DNA from: an uncultured Actinomycetes bacterium
GTDB taxonomy: Bacteria; Actinomycetota; Actinomycetes; Nanopelagicales; Nanopelagicaceae
Length of the DNA stretch: 19,231 nucleotides
Direction of reading: 5' to 3'
Assembly (NCBI GenBank): GCA_903832395.1
Contig: CAILBF010000079.1
Span: forward strand, 1 to 19,231
This document shows positions 1 through 8,732 of the stretch, piece after piece. The number at the start of each line of letters is the position of its first letter. Position 1 is the first letter of the stretch. The position numbers and the translations under genes are program-made. A model generated the notes under the pieces. The model saw only the letters and a list, made by a program, of their open reading frames with translations, did not search any database and was not told the origin of the DNA.

Positions 1-527
1 AAAGTAATTGTTCGATCTGAAATTGCAAGTAGTCGATCATTTGGTATAACAATTAACGTATCCACTTCGTTGCGCAATGCTTCAATTCCAGCATCGGCTT
101 GCGTCGAACGTAGTTTTGCCTCAAAGGAAAATGGACGAGTTACGACACCGATTGTTAACGCGCCAAGGTCTTTAGCAATTTTAGCGACTATCGGGGCAGC
201 ACCTGTTCCAGTTCCGCCACCTTCGCCGGCGGTTACGAAAACCATGTCGGCTCCACGAAGAATTTCTTCAATATCTTCTACATGATCTAAAGCGGCAGCT
301 CGTCCTTTTTCAGGATCCATACCTGCCCCGAGACCGCGCGTTGTTTTACGTCCGATATCTAATTTAACATCGGCATCGCTCATTAATAAATGTTGAGCAT
401 CCGTATTGATTGCAATAAATTCGACGCCTTTTAATCCGACATCAATCATGCGATTAATAGCATTTACTCCACCGCCACCAATACCTACAACTTTGATGAC
501 TGCCAAATAATTTTGCGGTGAAGCCAC
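1..527 (-). CDS. ftsZ: Cell division protein FtsZ (N-terminal part, cut by window edge)
   Basis: Tubulin-like GTPase that polymerises at midcell into the Z ring and recruits the divisome. About 175 residues of the N-terminal GTPase domain are visible; the rest lies beyond the left edge. Seen: a glycine-rich nucleotide loop GIGGGG at residues 15-20, INTDAQ at 40-45, and the tubulin signature AGEGGGTGTGAAP at about 100-112 with the GGGTGTG core at 103-109. The start is GTG at 525-527, chosen because a textbook AAGGAGG lies 6-7 nt upstream and the protein begins MASPQNYLAVIKVVGIG, as in actinobacterial FtsZ. It is the last gene of the dcw cluster here and is separated from ftsQ by a 131-nt spacer, the widest gap after rsmH, which suggests extra ftsZ-specific transcription or leader control. 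Identity is secure; only the missing 3' end is uncertain. Confidence 0.98.
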   Translation of the reverse strand, partial: MASPQNYLAVIKVVGIGGGGVNAINRMIDVGLKGVEFIAINTDAQHLLMSDADVKLDIGRKTTRGLGAGMDPEKGRAAALDHVEDIEEILRGADMVFVTAGEGGGTGTGAAPIVAKIAKDLGALTIGVVTRPFSFEAKLRSTQADAGIEALRNEVDTLIVIPNDRLLAISDRTIT

Positions 528-546
528 GTTTCTCCTCCTTGCGAAC

Positions 547-571
547 TATAAACCTCAACTTGAGCCTTATA
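547..571 (-). promoter_or_regulatory. Near-palindrome in the ftsZ leader (candidate operator or leader hairpin)
   Basis: The 131-nt ftsQ-ftsZ spacer (528-658) contains a 25-bp dyad: TATAAACCTCAA, a central C, then TTGAGCCTTATA. Ten of twelve positions pair across the axis; the core is CTCAA-C-TTGAG. It ends a few bases before the ftsZ Shine-Dalgarno. Actinobacterial ftsZ genes are usually transcribed partly from promoters between ftsQ and ftsZ, so an operator or an RNA hairpin in this place is plausible. No convincing -35/-10 pair was found; the TATAA-rich arms could themselves supply a -10 element. Function is inferred from position and symmetry only. Confidence 0.35.
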
Positions 572-640
572 ATTCAAGCTTATTTAATAAGGTGAAAGTA
601 AAGTGCTAGCGCCCCTTAAGCAAACACCAACCCGAACTAT

Positions 641-657
641 TTTTTCGTGTCGAAAAA
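641..657. repeat. Short perfect inverted repeat directly downstream of ftsQ
   Basis: Perfect 7-bp arms TTTTTCG and CGAAAAA separated by three bases, beginning one base past the ftsQ stop codon (659-661). The stem is AT-rich and no U-run follows on the minus strand, so it is unlikely to be an efficient terminator. It could be a weak pause or 3'-end processing hairpin between ftsQ and ftsZ, or a chance structure. Confidence 0.3.
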
Positions 658-658
658 T

Positions 659-1300
659 CTATTTTACAATCGGCGCGTGAGGAGCTGAGAGATCTATCTG
701 TTGGATTTTGGAATTTTCCGGCCTTGCTATTAAAGCTCTATAAACCGTGGCTTTCAAAGCATTGTCTTGATTGCTTCCCCACACAACTTCAATAACATGT
801 GCACCGGCTTGCAACTGCAAAGTGTACAAGTCGCCGGTTCCTACTTTTACGAACTGGACTGCACTTGCAATATCTTGAGGCAATAAGGAAAAGAAAGCCG
901 CCGCTGTTATTGCCGATTCAATTGAGGGTGCTTGAATATGAGGCAGCCCTTTAGTGTTCTGATTTGTTAGCGCAAAGCTAACGCCCTCATTATCGATTGC
1001 GCGATTGTTAAAGATTGCAATTGGTAGGCGCTCGGTAATAGTTATCGTGACTTTTCCATTAATCCAATTTCTGGATACTTCAGCACGTTGAACCCAGTCA
1101 CGATTTTCAAACTCTTTGGCAACTGCCCGCGGCTCAATCCGAGCTAATCGCTCTCCCGGTTTAATTGTTGTTGAAAGATATGCGCTTGTTCCTTTGATTT
1201 CAATTGACCTTACTGTCAAGAGATTGGACCAACCTAGAGCATAGGCCGCTAAGGCAAATACAAGTAGAGCGAGAGCAACAATTAGTCGGCGTTTTTTCAT
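659..1300 (-). CDS. ftsQ: Cell division protein FtsQ (DivIB family)
   Basis: Bitopic membrane protein of the divisome that links the early Z ring to the FtsL/FtsB and FtsW/FtsI synthase complex. Seen: a short basic N-terminus MKKRR, one transmembrane segment at about residues 6-24, then a POTRA-type domain starting VRSIEIKGTS. A second conserved block, WVQRAEVSRNW...VTITITERLPIAIF, follows at about 69-97, and a beta-rich C-terminal domain ends near residue 213. This is short for an actinobacterial FtsQ because the long cytoplasmic N-terminal extension is nearly absent, which fits a streamlined genome. The ATG directly abuts the murC stop (TAAATG, zero gap) with no clear Shine-Dalgarno, so translation is probably coupled to murC. 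Family and context together make the call firm despite low sequence conservation of FtsQ in general. Confidence 0.92.
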   Translation of the reverse strand: MKKRRLIVALALLVFALAAYALGWSNLLTVRSIEIKGTSAYLSTTIKPGERLARIEPRAVAKEFENRDWVQRAEVSRNWINGKVTITITERLPIAIFNNRAIDNEGVSFALTNQNTKGLPHIQAPSIESAITAAAFFSLLPQDIASAVQFVKVGTGDLYTLQLQAGAHVIEVVWGSNQDNALKATVYRALIARPENSKIQQIDLSAPHAPIVK

Positions 1301-2686
1301 TTAATCGAAGCGTCGAACTAAGCCATCGACAATGATGGGGGCCAGTGAACTCACGTCGCCAGCACCTAAGGTAATGATGACATCGCCCGGCTCTGCCGAC
1401 TCGATGACGCTATCTGCGACTTCGATGAAGTTGGGTCGGTATTCGCCTTTCTCCATCAAATCAGTAATTAGCGCTGAACTAACTCCCGGGATTGGTTTTT
1501 CACTTGCGGCATAAATTTCCAAGACGATAACGCGATCAGCCAAAGAAAGAGACGTCGCAAATCCCGCAGCGAAAGCGACCGTGCGCGAATAACGGTGGGG
1601 TTGAAAAATTACAATTAAGCGACCGTCCCCGGCGAACCTGCGTGCGGCGCGCAGTGTGACATCAATTTCAGTTGGATGATGTCCGTAGTCATCGATAACT
1701 CGAACTCCATGCACGCTTCCCTTAAGCTCAAATCTGCGGCCTGTCCCCCTATATGTAGCCAAACCTTGCAAAAGGTCGGGTGCGCTAAAACCAAGCTCTA
1801 ATCCAGTTGCAAGTACTGCGGCGGCGTTGAGTAAATTGTGATGACCAGGTACCTGTAACTCAATAAAGCCTATATTTTTGCCGTGCCAAATCGCGCGGGC
1901 ACGAGAACCCATTGCTAAGAGTTCAATCGTGTCAAGAACTAGATCACTTCCTTCGCTTACTCCATAAGAAATGCACATCAATTGACCCATCGATGCGGCC
2001 AATGCACTTGCTCCAGAATCATCGGCGCAAAAAGTTAAAAATCCTTCGAGATTAATCGTTTCGGCAAAGGCGCGAAATGCCGCTTCAACTGCCGCGGGAG
2101 TCGGAAAGTAGTCAACATGATCATGTTCAATATTTGTCACAATCGCGGCGAATGGGTGGTATTCAATAAATGATCCATCGGATTCATCGGCTTCTGCAAC
2201 AAATATCGAACCGGTCCCATGGTGAGCATTTGATCCAGAGGCGGTAATAGTTCCACCAATTGCAAATGAGGGATCGGCGCCACATGCCTGCAGAGCGACC
2301 GCCAACATCGATGAGGTCGTAGTTTTACCGTGCGTTCCAGCAACTGCGATGCTTTTTGACTCAGACATTAACATCGCGAGTGCTGCCGCCCGAGTTAATA
2401 CGTTTATACCTAACGCATGCGCCCGCTCTAACTCGGGATTGCTCGCGGAAATCGCCGTTGAATAGACAACAAGGTCTGCGCCATCTACGTTACTTGCCGA
2501 ATGAGAAGTTGCAATTCTCGCGCCAAGTGCAACTAAAGCATTTACTACCGAAGAGTCTTTGGCATCCGAACCAGTGACTACTATCGAATTCGATAGTGCA
2601 ATTCGAGCTAAGCCACTCATGCCCGCTCCGCCAATTCCGATGAAGTGCACTCGTTTCCCAACGAGGGATTTTAGAGTTGGCCTCAT
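1301..2686 (-). CDS. murC: UDP-N-acetylmuramate--L-alanine ligase MurC
   Basis: Cytoplasmic ATP-dependent ligase that adds L-alanine to UDP-MurNAc, the first amino acid of the peptidoglycan stem peptide. Seen: the N-terminal Rossmann nucleotide-sugar loop GIGGAGMSG at residues 17-25, the Mur-ligase P-loop GTHGKTTT at 117-124, EADESDGSF at about 164-172, the central-domain NIEHDHVDY at about 185-193, and the C-terminal domain with DDYGHHPTEI and FQPHRYSRT. At 461 residues it has the usual family length. The ATG overlaps the murG stop by four bases (ATGA), implying translational coupling. In most bacteria murC lies after murG and before ftsQ, as here. All motifs needed for activity look intact. 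Confidence 0.98.
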   Translation of the reverse strand: MRPTLKSLVGKRVHFIGIGGAGMSGLARIALSNSIVVTGSDAKDSSVVNALVALGARIATSHSASNVDGADLVVYSTAISASNPELERAHALGINVLTRAAALAMLMSESKSIAVAGTHGKTTTSSMLAVALQACGADPSFAIGGTITASGSNAHHGTGSIFVAEADESDGSFIEYHPFAAIVTNIEHDHVDYFPTPAAVEAAFRAFAETINLEGFLTFCADDSGASALAASMGQLMCISYGVSEGSDLVLDTIELLAMGSRARAIWHGKNIGFIELQVPGHHNLLNAAAVLATGLELGFSAPDLLQGLATYRGTGRRFELKGSVHGVRVIDDYGHHPTEIDVTLRAARRFAGDGRLIVIFQPHRYSRTVAFAAGFATSLSLADRVIVLEIYAASEKPIPGVSSALITDLMEKGEYRPNFIEVADSVIESAEPGDVIITLGAGDVSSLAPIIVDGLVRRFD

Positions 2687-3762
2687 CGTTGTGACATCGC
2701 AAATTCACCATACGAGAGAATTTTTGCGGCTGCATTGAGATCAATATCGGAACCGTCCATCGGTGACTTTGCTGAACTTCTTAAAAGATCGTCAATATGT
2801 GCATTTAAATAGGCGGCATTGAATGATCTTTGTTCAATTATTTCTGCACGTCCATCAGCCAGAAGGTTTCGAGCGTTAAAGAACTGCTCGCCATTTCCAA
2901 TTGGTAGAGGCACAAAAAGAGCGTAGCGCCCAAGGGCGCGAAATTCGCTGCACGTAACTGCGCCGCTTCGAGCAATGATGAGATCACTTGCTAAATAAGC
3001 ATCTGCCATCTGATCGATGTAGGCCACTGGGTGGTAGGTGGCCGTAGCTTTTGGAAGCGAATTGCCACGTCCGAGTGAGTGCAAAATAGAAATTCCCCTA
3101 TCTGACAGGGATTCGATTGCACCCGCTACGGCGTTATTGATTGCTACCGAGCCTTGAGATCCGCCCATAATAAAAACCAATGGTGCACTTTCATCAAAAC
3201 CTAATCGTCGCTTAGCTGCAATTCGCGCAGCCCTAAAATCGCCTCGCGATTGCTCGAAGGCATCTGCAACATCGGAGCGAAGCGGTAGGCCAGTAATTCG
3301 GGCACCTCTGAATTCGCGTGAATCTACAAGATGCGCAACGGCTAAATACGGGGTCATCAATGCACCTAATCGATTGGCCCATCCAGGTTTGGCATTGGCC
3401 TCATGAATGAGCATTGGGATTCCCGCCATTCGTGCGGCCAAATAGGCAGGCGCGCTTACATAGCCACCAAATCCAATTAGTAAATCTGCTTCTTTAAGAA
3501 CTAAACGTGCAGCCGATACGGCATGAAATAAATCAGTTGGAACGTGCAACCATGACTTTGAAGGAGTGCGCGAAATCGATACTTTTGGAATATGTGCAAG
3601 TGTAAAACCCGCTGATGGAACAAGTTTATTTTCTAAACCGGATTTAGTGCCAATAAAAACTATTGTGTCTGCCGAGTGAGTCTCCCGCCACAGGCGTGCT
3701 ACCGCTAGGGCTGGCTCGATGTGGCCGGCCGTTCCTCCACCTGCTAAAACTATCGTAGCCAT
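2683..3762 (-). CDS. murG: UDP-GlcNAc:lipid I N-acetylglucosaminyltransferase MurG
   Basis: Peripheral membrane glycosyltransferase (GT28) on the inner face of the membrane. It transfers GlcNAc from UDP-GlcNAc to lipid I, making lipid II, the substrate flipped outward for FtsW/FtsI. Seen: the N-terminal glycine-rich loop AGGGTAGHIEPALA at about 7-20, the second motif GFGGYVSAPAYLAA, the C-terminal-domain glycine motif MGGSQGS, and the donor-site block RSGAVTCSEFRALGR followed by PLPIGNGEQFFNA, the actinobacterial form of this loop. Length 359 is typical. The ATG lies inside the 3' end of ftsW (13-nt overlap) and the stop overlaps murC by 4 nt, so it is embedded in a coupled run. No obvious Shine-Dalgarno precedes the start. 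Confidence 0.98.
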   Translation of the reverse strand: MATIVLAGGGTAGHIEPALAVARLWRETHSADTIVFIGTKSGLENKLVPSAGFTLAHIPKVSISRTPSKSWLHVPTDLFHAVSAARLVLKEADLLIGFGGYVSAPAYLAARMAGIPMLIHEANAKPGWANRLGALMTPYLAVAHLVDSREFRGARITGLPLRSDVADAFEQSRGDFRAARIAAKRRLGFDESAPLVFIMGGSQGSVAINNAVAGAIESLSDRGISILHSLGRGNSLPKATATYHPVAYIDQMADAYLASDLIIARSGAVTCSEFRALGRYALFVPLPIGNGEQFFNARNLLADGRAEIIEQRSFNAAYLNAHIDDLLRSSAKSPMDGSDIDLNAAAKILSYGEFAMSQR

Positions 3763-4916
3763 TTTAATTCACTTTTCTTTAACTCCGCAAAGATCTCCGG
3801 ATCGCGACGCGCAGCACCAATCACAAAACCAATTCCCATATAAGTTGCTACTAGAGCCGATCCTCCATAAGAGACAAGCGGCAAAGTAACTCCAACTACG
3901 GGTAAAACACTTAAAGCAGAACCAACGTTTAGAATTGTTTGAATTGCAATCCAACATCCAATACCGGAGCTCACATATCGAACCATGGGATCTTTTGCAC
4001 GCAATGCAATCTTGAAAATCGCAAATAAGAGTACGCAGAGAAGTGCCAAAGTCGCCAGAGTGCCGAATAGACCTAACTCCTCACCGATTACCGAAAAAAT
4101 AAAATCGGTATGTGCTTCGGCCAAGTTGCCCCATTTTTGTCTACTTGCCCCTAGACCGACGCCAAAAAGCCCACCACTTGCAATACCTAGAAGACTGTGA
4201 GCTGGTTGCCAACCAACATTTTTATATTGACCAGCAGCAAATGGATCGAGAAAGACTGAAAAGCGTAGCAAGCGATACGGGGCAGAGATAATGAGCGCTG
4301 CAATTCCAGCAAAGCCAACACCTATAACTGAGGCAAAGACTCCTAAACGAACCCCAGAGACCCACAAGAGACCGGCCAGAATAAAAGCGAAGACCGAAGC
4401 AGTTCCCAAATCCTGGCCGTATAGAACTAAGAAAAGACATACGGCAAATGCAGGTGCAATCTGTGTAATGACATTGACTGAGATTGCAGCATTGCTTTCG
4501 CGCTTAGCTAAAATAAATCCTGCCCACAAAATCATTAAAAATTTAGCAACCTCACTAGGTTGAATATCGATGAAACCAAGACTAATCCAGTTGTGATTGC
4601 CATTAACACTTTTTCCAATGACTTGAACAACGGCTAACATGCCAATTGAAAGCATTACGCTAAATTGGGCAATCACTTTCCAGCGCGCAAGAGAGAACCT
4701 TGATAGCACCCATGCCATAGGAATAGAGAGCATTAAAAAAATTATTTGGCGTAACACAATGGCATACGCAGAGCCTTTGGTTTCAAGAGAGTGAATCGAT
4801 GAGGCTGAAAAAACCATGATGACGCCTAGAATGCTCAAACTTAACGTGCTTACTAAGAGCATGTAATAAAGATTGACTGGTTTTGTAAAAAAATTGGTGC
4901 GAGCTTCACTTTTCAT
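3750..4916 (-). CDS. ftsW: SEDS peptidoglycan glycosyltransferase FtsW
   Basis: Polytopic membrane protein of the SEDS family that polymerises lipid II into septal glycan strands together with the transpeptidase FtsI. Seen: a short cytoplasmic N-terminus, roughly ten hydrophobic segments (the first at about residues 17-37), the conserved extracellular block NGNHNWISLGFIDIQPSEVAK at about 105-125, and GQDLGTA at 167-173 with the essential aspartate D169. Near the C-terminus come TDFIFSVIGEELGL and LPLVSYGGSALV. The ATG at 4914-4916 is preferred, giving a 388-residue protein and an 11-nt overlap with murD. An upstream in-frame TTG at 4944-4946 with GGAG six bases before it would add ten residues and a 41-nt overlap, and cannot be excluded. 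RodA is the main alternative, but the dcw position argues for FtsW. Confidence 0.96.
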   Translation of the reverse strand: MKSEARTNFFTKPVNLYYMLLVSTLSLSILGVIMVFSASSIHSLETKGSAYAIVLRQIIFLMLSIPMAWVLSRFSLARWKVIAQFSVMLSIGMLAVVQVIGKSVNGNHNWISLGFIDIQPSEVAKFLMILWAGFILAKRESNAAISVNVITQIAPAFAVCLFLVLYGQDLGTASVFAFILAGLLWVSGVRLGVFASVIGVGFAGIAALIISAPYRLLRFSVFLDPFAAGQYKNVGWQPAHSLLGIASGGLFGVGLGASRQKWGNLAEAHTDFIFSVIGEELGLFGTLATLALLCVLLFAIFKIALRAKDPMVRYVSSGIGCWIAIQTILNVGSALSVLPVVGVTLPLVSYGGSALVATYMGIGFVIGAARRDPEIFAELKKSELKWLR

Positions 4917-6294
4917 GAGCAACCAATTTCTTAACTGCTCTCGCAAAGCGATCTCCGCGGTCGGAATACGAAATAAATTGATCCATTGACGCGCACGCTG
5001 GAGCCATTAAAACAGTATCCCCCGATGCGGCAAAAGTAACTGCCACCTTGACGACTTCCTCCATGAGCGCATTCGATGCGCCACCTTTGACGTAATCGGC
5101 GTCAACTTTTACTAATGGAGTTGAAGGCGAGTGGTGAAGGAAGGCGGCTTCGATAAGCTCACGATCAGCTCCAATTAAAATGGCCGCTTTAATCCGATCT
5201 TTTGTGCGCGCTACTAAGGCGTTCATATCGGCCCCTTTAGCTAAACCACCTGCGATCCACACTACTGATAAATGCGACATGAGCGAAGCGGCTGCAGCGT
5301 GCGGATTGGTTGCTTTCGAGTCATCTATCCAAGCAATCCCATCCTGTTCAAAAATCTTTTCAATCCGGTGTCTTCCAGGATGAAATTCAATGAGAGCGCC
5401 TTGAATATCGGTATACGAGACGCCTACTGTGCGTGCCAGACCTGCGGCGGCCAGAGCATTTGAAACGCTGTGCGGCAAAGTGGGCTGAATATCATTAATT
5501 GAAGCGATCATGGCCGCTTCTTGCGCATCTAGAACAAAGGCCCGATCTACTAATAGATCCTCTACAACTCCAAGCTCACCGGGCGAAGGAGTGCCTAATG
5601 AAAAGAATACTTTTCGACCGTCCCAATTATTTGCCCGCTTAACAATCTCCCCATCATCGCTATTGAGAATTGCTACTTCAGTCCGATTGAGAATTGAAAA
5701 CTTCGCCTCGCAGTAAGATTCGAAACTTCCATGCCAATCTAAATGATCATCGGCAATGTTTAAGATCGCAACACTTTCAAATCTGGCATCTTTCAACCAA
5801 TGCAGTTGAAAAGATGAAAGCTCAAGAACTAAATAATCAAAGCCGTCAGCATGAGTTACTGCATCAATCACCGTATCACCAACGTTGCCACACGCAATGG
5901 CCTTGAAACCTGCGCGTTGTAACATCGCTGCCGTCATTTCAACGGTCGTAGTCTTTCCATTAGTACCGGTTAGTGCCAACCACTTTTGACTGGGAGAAAC
6001 TTCTTGGGCAATACTCCACGCGATATCGACTTCATTAAGAATGTTGATACCCGCTGCTATTGCCGCACGCACAAGTGGATGAGACTCGTTCCAACCAGGA
6101 GAAACAACAACGGCGGCAAAATCACTCACGTGAACTGCGGCTGGGATTAGGACTGGGAAATCGCTAGTAGCTTTTGGATTGTCATCGGCCATGCTAATTA
6201 TTGCTCCGTGCGCCGTGAGCGCCTTGGCTACCGAATTGCCGGTCACTCCCGCGCCAAGTACAAGAACCGGTTGGTCGTGAAAATTAAAAGACAT
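4906..6294 (-). CDS. murD: UDP-N-acetylmuramoyl-L-alanine--D-glutamate ligase MurD
   Basis: Cytoplasmic ATP-dependent ligase adding D-glutamate to UDP-MurNAc-L-Ala. Seen: the N-terminal nucleotide-sugar loop VLGAGVTGNSVA at about 12-23, VVSPGW at about 63-68, the P-loop LTGTNGKTTT at 108-117, ELSSFQLHW and NIADDHLDWHGSFE in the central domain, and the C-terminal block WIDDSKATNPHAAAASL followed by WIAGGLAKGAD. At 462 residues it is a normal MurD. Six bases separate it from the mraY stop. No strong Shine-Dalgarno is visible, so reinitiation from mraY is likely. The gene order mraY-murD-ftsW-murG is the standard actinobacterial one. No key motif appears disturbed. Confidence 0.98.
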   Translation of the reverse strand: MSFNFHDQPVLVLGAGVTGNSVAKALTAHGAIISMADDNPKATSDFPVLIPAAVHVSDFAAVVVSPGWNESHPLVRAAIAAGINILNEVDIAWSIAQEVSPSQKWLALTGTNGKTTTVEMTAAMLQRAGFKAIACGNVGDTVIDAVTHADGFDYLVLELSSFQLHWLKDARFESVAILNIADDHLDWHGSFESYCEAKFSILNRTEVAILNSDDGEIVKRANNWDGRKVFFSLGTPSPGELGVVEDLLVDRAFVLDAQEAAMIASINDIQPTLPHSVSNALAAAGLARTVGVSYTDIQGALIEFHPGRHRIEKIFEQDGIAWIDDSKATNPHAAAASLMSHLSVVWIAGGLAKGADMNALVARTKDRIKAAILIGADRELIEAAFLHHSPSTPLVKVDADYVKGGASNALMEEVVKVAVTFAASGDTVLMAPACASMDQFISYSDRGDRFARAVKKLVAHEK

Positions 6295-6300
6295 GTCTTA

Positions 6301-7359
6301 CTACTTAACAATCCATTGGGTATAGAACAGACCTAGACCAAGGGCAACAGATAGCCCAGCTATGATCCAAAATCTGATAACGATAATGACCTCGCCCCAA
6401 CCTAAAAGTTCAAAGTGATGCTGCAATGGGGCCATTTTAAAGACTCGCTTGCCGCCACTTAATTTGAAATACAAAGTTTGAATTACTACCGACATTGTGA
6501 TGATGACAAAAAGCCCACCAAGCGGAATCAGTAAGAGCTCCACACGAAGCGTTGCAGCTAACCCAGCAAGTGCGCCGCCTAAAGCTAAAGATCCGGTATC
6601 ACCCATAAATATCTTGGCTGGTGATGCATTCCACCAGAGAAATCCAGTGCACGAACCAGCAAATGCTGCCGCCAAGACTGCCAAGTCCAATGGATCTCGC
6701 ACTTGATAGCAACCGATTCCCGGAGTTACTGCACACCCTTGACCGAACTCCCATACACCAATCAAAACAAAGGAAAGAAAAGTCATCACTGATGCACCTG
6801 TTGCAAGTCCATCTAAACCATCAGTCAGATTGACACCATTGCTAGCAGAGAGCACCATGAAAGCTACCCAAATAATTGTAATTATCGGACCAAGATATAA
6901 CGCAGTGTCGCGAACGCCCGATAAGTAATAGGAAATAGGCGTTAGAGATAATGAATCCGCAAATCTAACTCCCAATAGCGCAAAGACTGATGCAACAATT
7001 GCTTGACCAAAGAGTTTCTGTTTACCAGTTAAGCCTAATGATTTTTGCCGGGAAACTTTTAGCCAATCATCAGCAAAGCCGAGGAGTCCGAGGGAAATCA
7101 CTAAACCTAAAACCAAAATTGCAGATATCGTGAATGGTTTTTGCATCAGTAAGTGCGCCAATAAATATCCCATAAGTGCAGCCGCGATAAGAATGATGCC
7201 GCCCATAGTTGGCGTTCCTCGCTTGGTATGGTGACTGCTTGGCCCATCATCGCGAATTATTTGGCCATAGCCCTTTTTTGCAAGAATTTTTATGAGTCCG
7301 CGTGTACCTAAGAGTGAGACTAGTAGGGCAAATGCTCCAGCGATAAGAATCTCTTTCAT
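6301..7359 (-). CDS. mraY: Phospho-N-acetylmuramoyl-pentapeptide transferase MraY
   Basis: Polytopic membrane enzyme that transfers phospho-MurNAc-pentapeptide from UDP to undecaprenyl phosphate, making lipid I. Seen: about ten hydrophobic segments, the loop HTKRGTPTMGG at 44-54, the aspartate motif GFADDWLK at about 94-101, NLTDGLDGLA at 177-186, FMGDTGS at 251-257 and PLQHHFELLGW at 311-321. These cover the conserved cytoplasmic loops and the Mg2+/uridine-binding residues of the family. Length 352 is typical. Its ATG overlaps the murF stop by four bases. A good AGGAGG lies about ten bases upstream inside the murF coding end, so this gene can also recruit ribosomes on its own, unlike several of its neighbours. 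Confidence 0.98.
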   Translation of the reverse strand: MKEILIAGAFALLVSLLGTRGLIKILAKKGYGQIIRDDGPSSHHTKRGTPTMGGIILIAAALMGYLLAHLLMQKPFTISAILVLGLVISLGLLGFADDWLKVSRQKSLGLTGKQKLFGQAIVASVFALLGVRFADSLSLTPISYYLSGVRDTALYLGPIITIIWVAFMVLSASNGVNLTDGLDGLATGASVMTFLSFVLIGVWEFGQGCAVTPGIGCYQVRDPLDLAVLAAAFAGSCTGFLWWNASPAKIFMGDTGSLALGGALAGLAATLRVELLLIPLGGLFVIITMSVVIQTLYFKLSGGKRVFKMAPLQHHFELLGWGEVIIVIRFWIIAGLSVALGLGLFYTQWIVK

Positions 7360-8732
7360 TGGTCAGATCCCTCCTTGCTACTCCAGCGTTTTTGAATCTC
7401 ATCAGCTAAAACTTCAAATCCTTCAGCTCGAGAGGCTTTCACTAGGACAACATCGCCGGGGGCAATATGAGTAACAAACTCGGCAGCCTGCGCGATGGTA
7501 CCTACATGGTGGTACTGCATGGGGCCGACTCCAGATCCATATTCAGGTGCGTTAACAATGACTGCATGATCAATACCTATCTCGGATGCAAGGGTGCCAA
7601 TATCTGCACTTGCTAAGGCACCTGACTCGCCGAGTTCATGCATTTTTCCTAGGAATGCCCAAGACTGTCCTCCACGCTCTTGCGCAAAGAAGGCCAAACT
7701 GCGAAGGGCGGCAGCCATTGATGCCGGATTGGCGTTGTACGAATCATTAATAATGAGTAGATCTTCTAGTTCGCATAACTCCATACGCCACTTGCTGGAA
7801 ATTTCGGCAGTAGAGAGCGAACTTGCGATTAGCTCTAAAGGTAATGCAAGCGCGGTCCCTACCGCTGCAGCGGCAAGGGCATTGGATACTTGATGCGCCC
7901 CGACTAAACGCATGCCGACTGCATCTCGACCAGCTTTCGTCACTAAATCAAAGTGCGGTCGTCCCTCTCGAATTTCTACATCGGCGGCGCGAACATCTAC
8001 ATTAGATTTTTCACCAAAAGTTAAAATTGGACCGGCATGGAGTTTGGACATTGCCGGAGTAAATTCATCGTACGTACCAAGAATTGCAATGCTTTTTTCA
8101 TCAAGCGATGCAATCATCTCGCCCTTAGTCTCTGCAATAGCCTCCTGCGAGCCGAATTCGCCCAAGTGGGCAGTACCCACACACAAGACAACCCCGATAT
8201 TGGGCTTAGCGATATTGCATAGTCGTGCGATATCGCCTTTATGTCGTGCACCCATTTCCAGAATACAAAAACGGGTTCGCTCATCGCATTCCAACAGAGT
8301 TATTGGTAAACCCAAGTCATTGTTGAATGAACCCATCGGTGCGATCGTTGGACCTACGGCTTCCAACATATGTCTTAATAGATCTTTTGTACTTGTCTTA
8401 CCCTGTGAACCGGTTATTGCAATAACCGTTAGATTTTCCAATCTCGTTCTAACAAACCCTGCCACGATTGATAAGGCGGCAATAACGTCATCGACGACAA
8501 TGCAGGGTCCGTCAATGACTCGGGAAGTTAGTGAAAAAACCGAACCGGAACGGTATGCCTGTGCAGCGAATTCATGACCGTCGCTATTCTCGCCTTCCAG
8601 GGCTAAGAAGAAACTACCTGGTGTGGCCAAACGCGAATCGAAAACTGGAGCTTTAGAAACAAGTAGATCACGATCACAGTGGAGCTCGCCCCCAATGAGT
8701 AATGCAATCTCTCCCGCAGTTAAAGTAATCAT
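7356..8732 (-). CDS. murF: UDP-MurNAc-tripeptide--D-alanyl-D-alanine ligase MurF
   Basis: Cytoplasmic Mur ligase that adds the D-Ala-D-Ala dipeptide, completing UDP-MurNAc-pentapeptide. Seen: the MurF-type N-terminal substrate domain with DSRLATPGSFFLAL at about 32-45 and GENSDGHEF at 47-55, the P-loop ITGSQGKTST at 106-115, GSFNNDLGLPITLL and LEMGARHKGDI in the central domain, and INDSYNANPASM plus LGKMHELG in the C-terminal domain. Length 458 is normal. Start ATG at 8730-8732 overlaps the murE stop by four bases and is preceded by GAGG seven bases away. No ddl gene is visible in this cluster, so the D-Ala-D-Ala ligase must lie elsewhere. Confidence 0.98.
   Translation of the reverse strand: MITLTAGEIALLIGGELHCDRDLLVSKAPVFDSRLATPGSFFLALEGENSDGHEFAAQAYRSGSVFSLTSRVIDGPCIVVDDVIAALSIVAGFVRTRLENLTVIAITGSQGKTSTKDLLRHMLEAVGPTIAPMGSFNNDLGLPITLLECDERTRFCILEMGARHKGDIARLCNIAKPNIGVVLCVGTAHLGEFGSQEAIAETKGEMIASLDEKSIAILGTYDEFTPAMSKLHAGPILTFGEKSNVDVRAADVEIREGRPHFDLVTKAGRDAVGMRLVGAHQVSNALAAAAVGTALALPLELIASSLSTAEISSKWRMELCELEDLLIINDSYNANPASMAAALRSLAFFAQERGGQSWAFLGKMHELGESGALASADIGTLASEIGIDHAVIVNAPEYGSGVGPMQYHHVGTIAQAAEFVTHIAPGDVVLVKASRAEGFEVLADEIQKRWSSKEGSDQ

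Noticed and set aside
4917..4946. TTG-initiated N-terminal extension of ftsW
   Set aside because: It would need a 41-nt overlap with murD. The ATG at 4914-4916 is more usual for this junction, though GGAG upstream of the TTG keeps it possible.
7912..8577. Long plus-strand open frame of 221 codons inside murF
   Set aside because: It is fully antisense to murF, whose ligase motifs are intact. The translated product has no recognisable domain and no convincing start region; it is a shadow of the coding strand.
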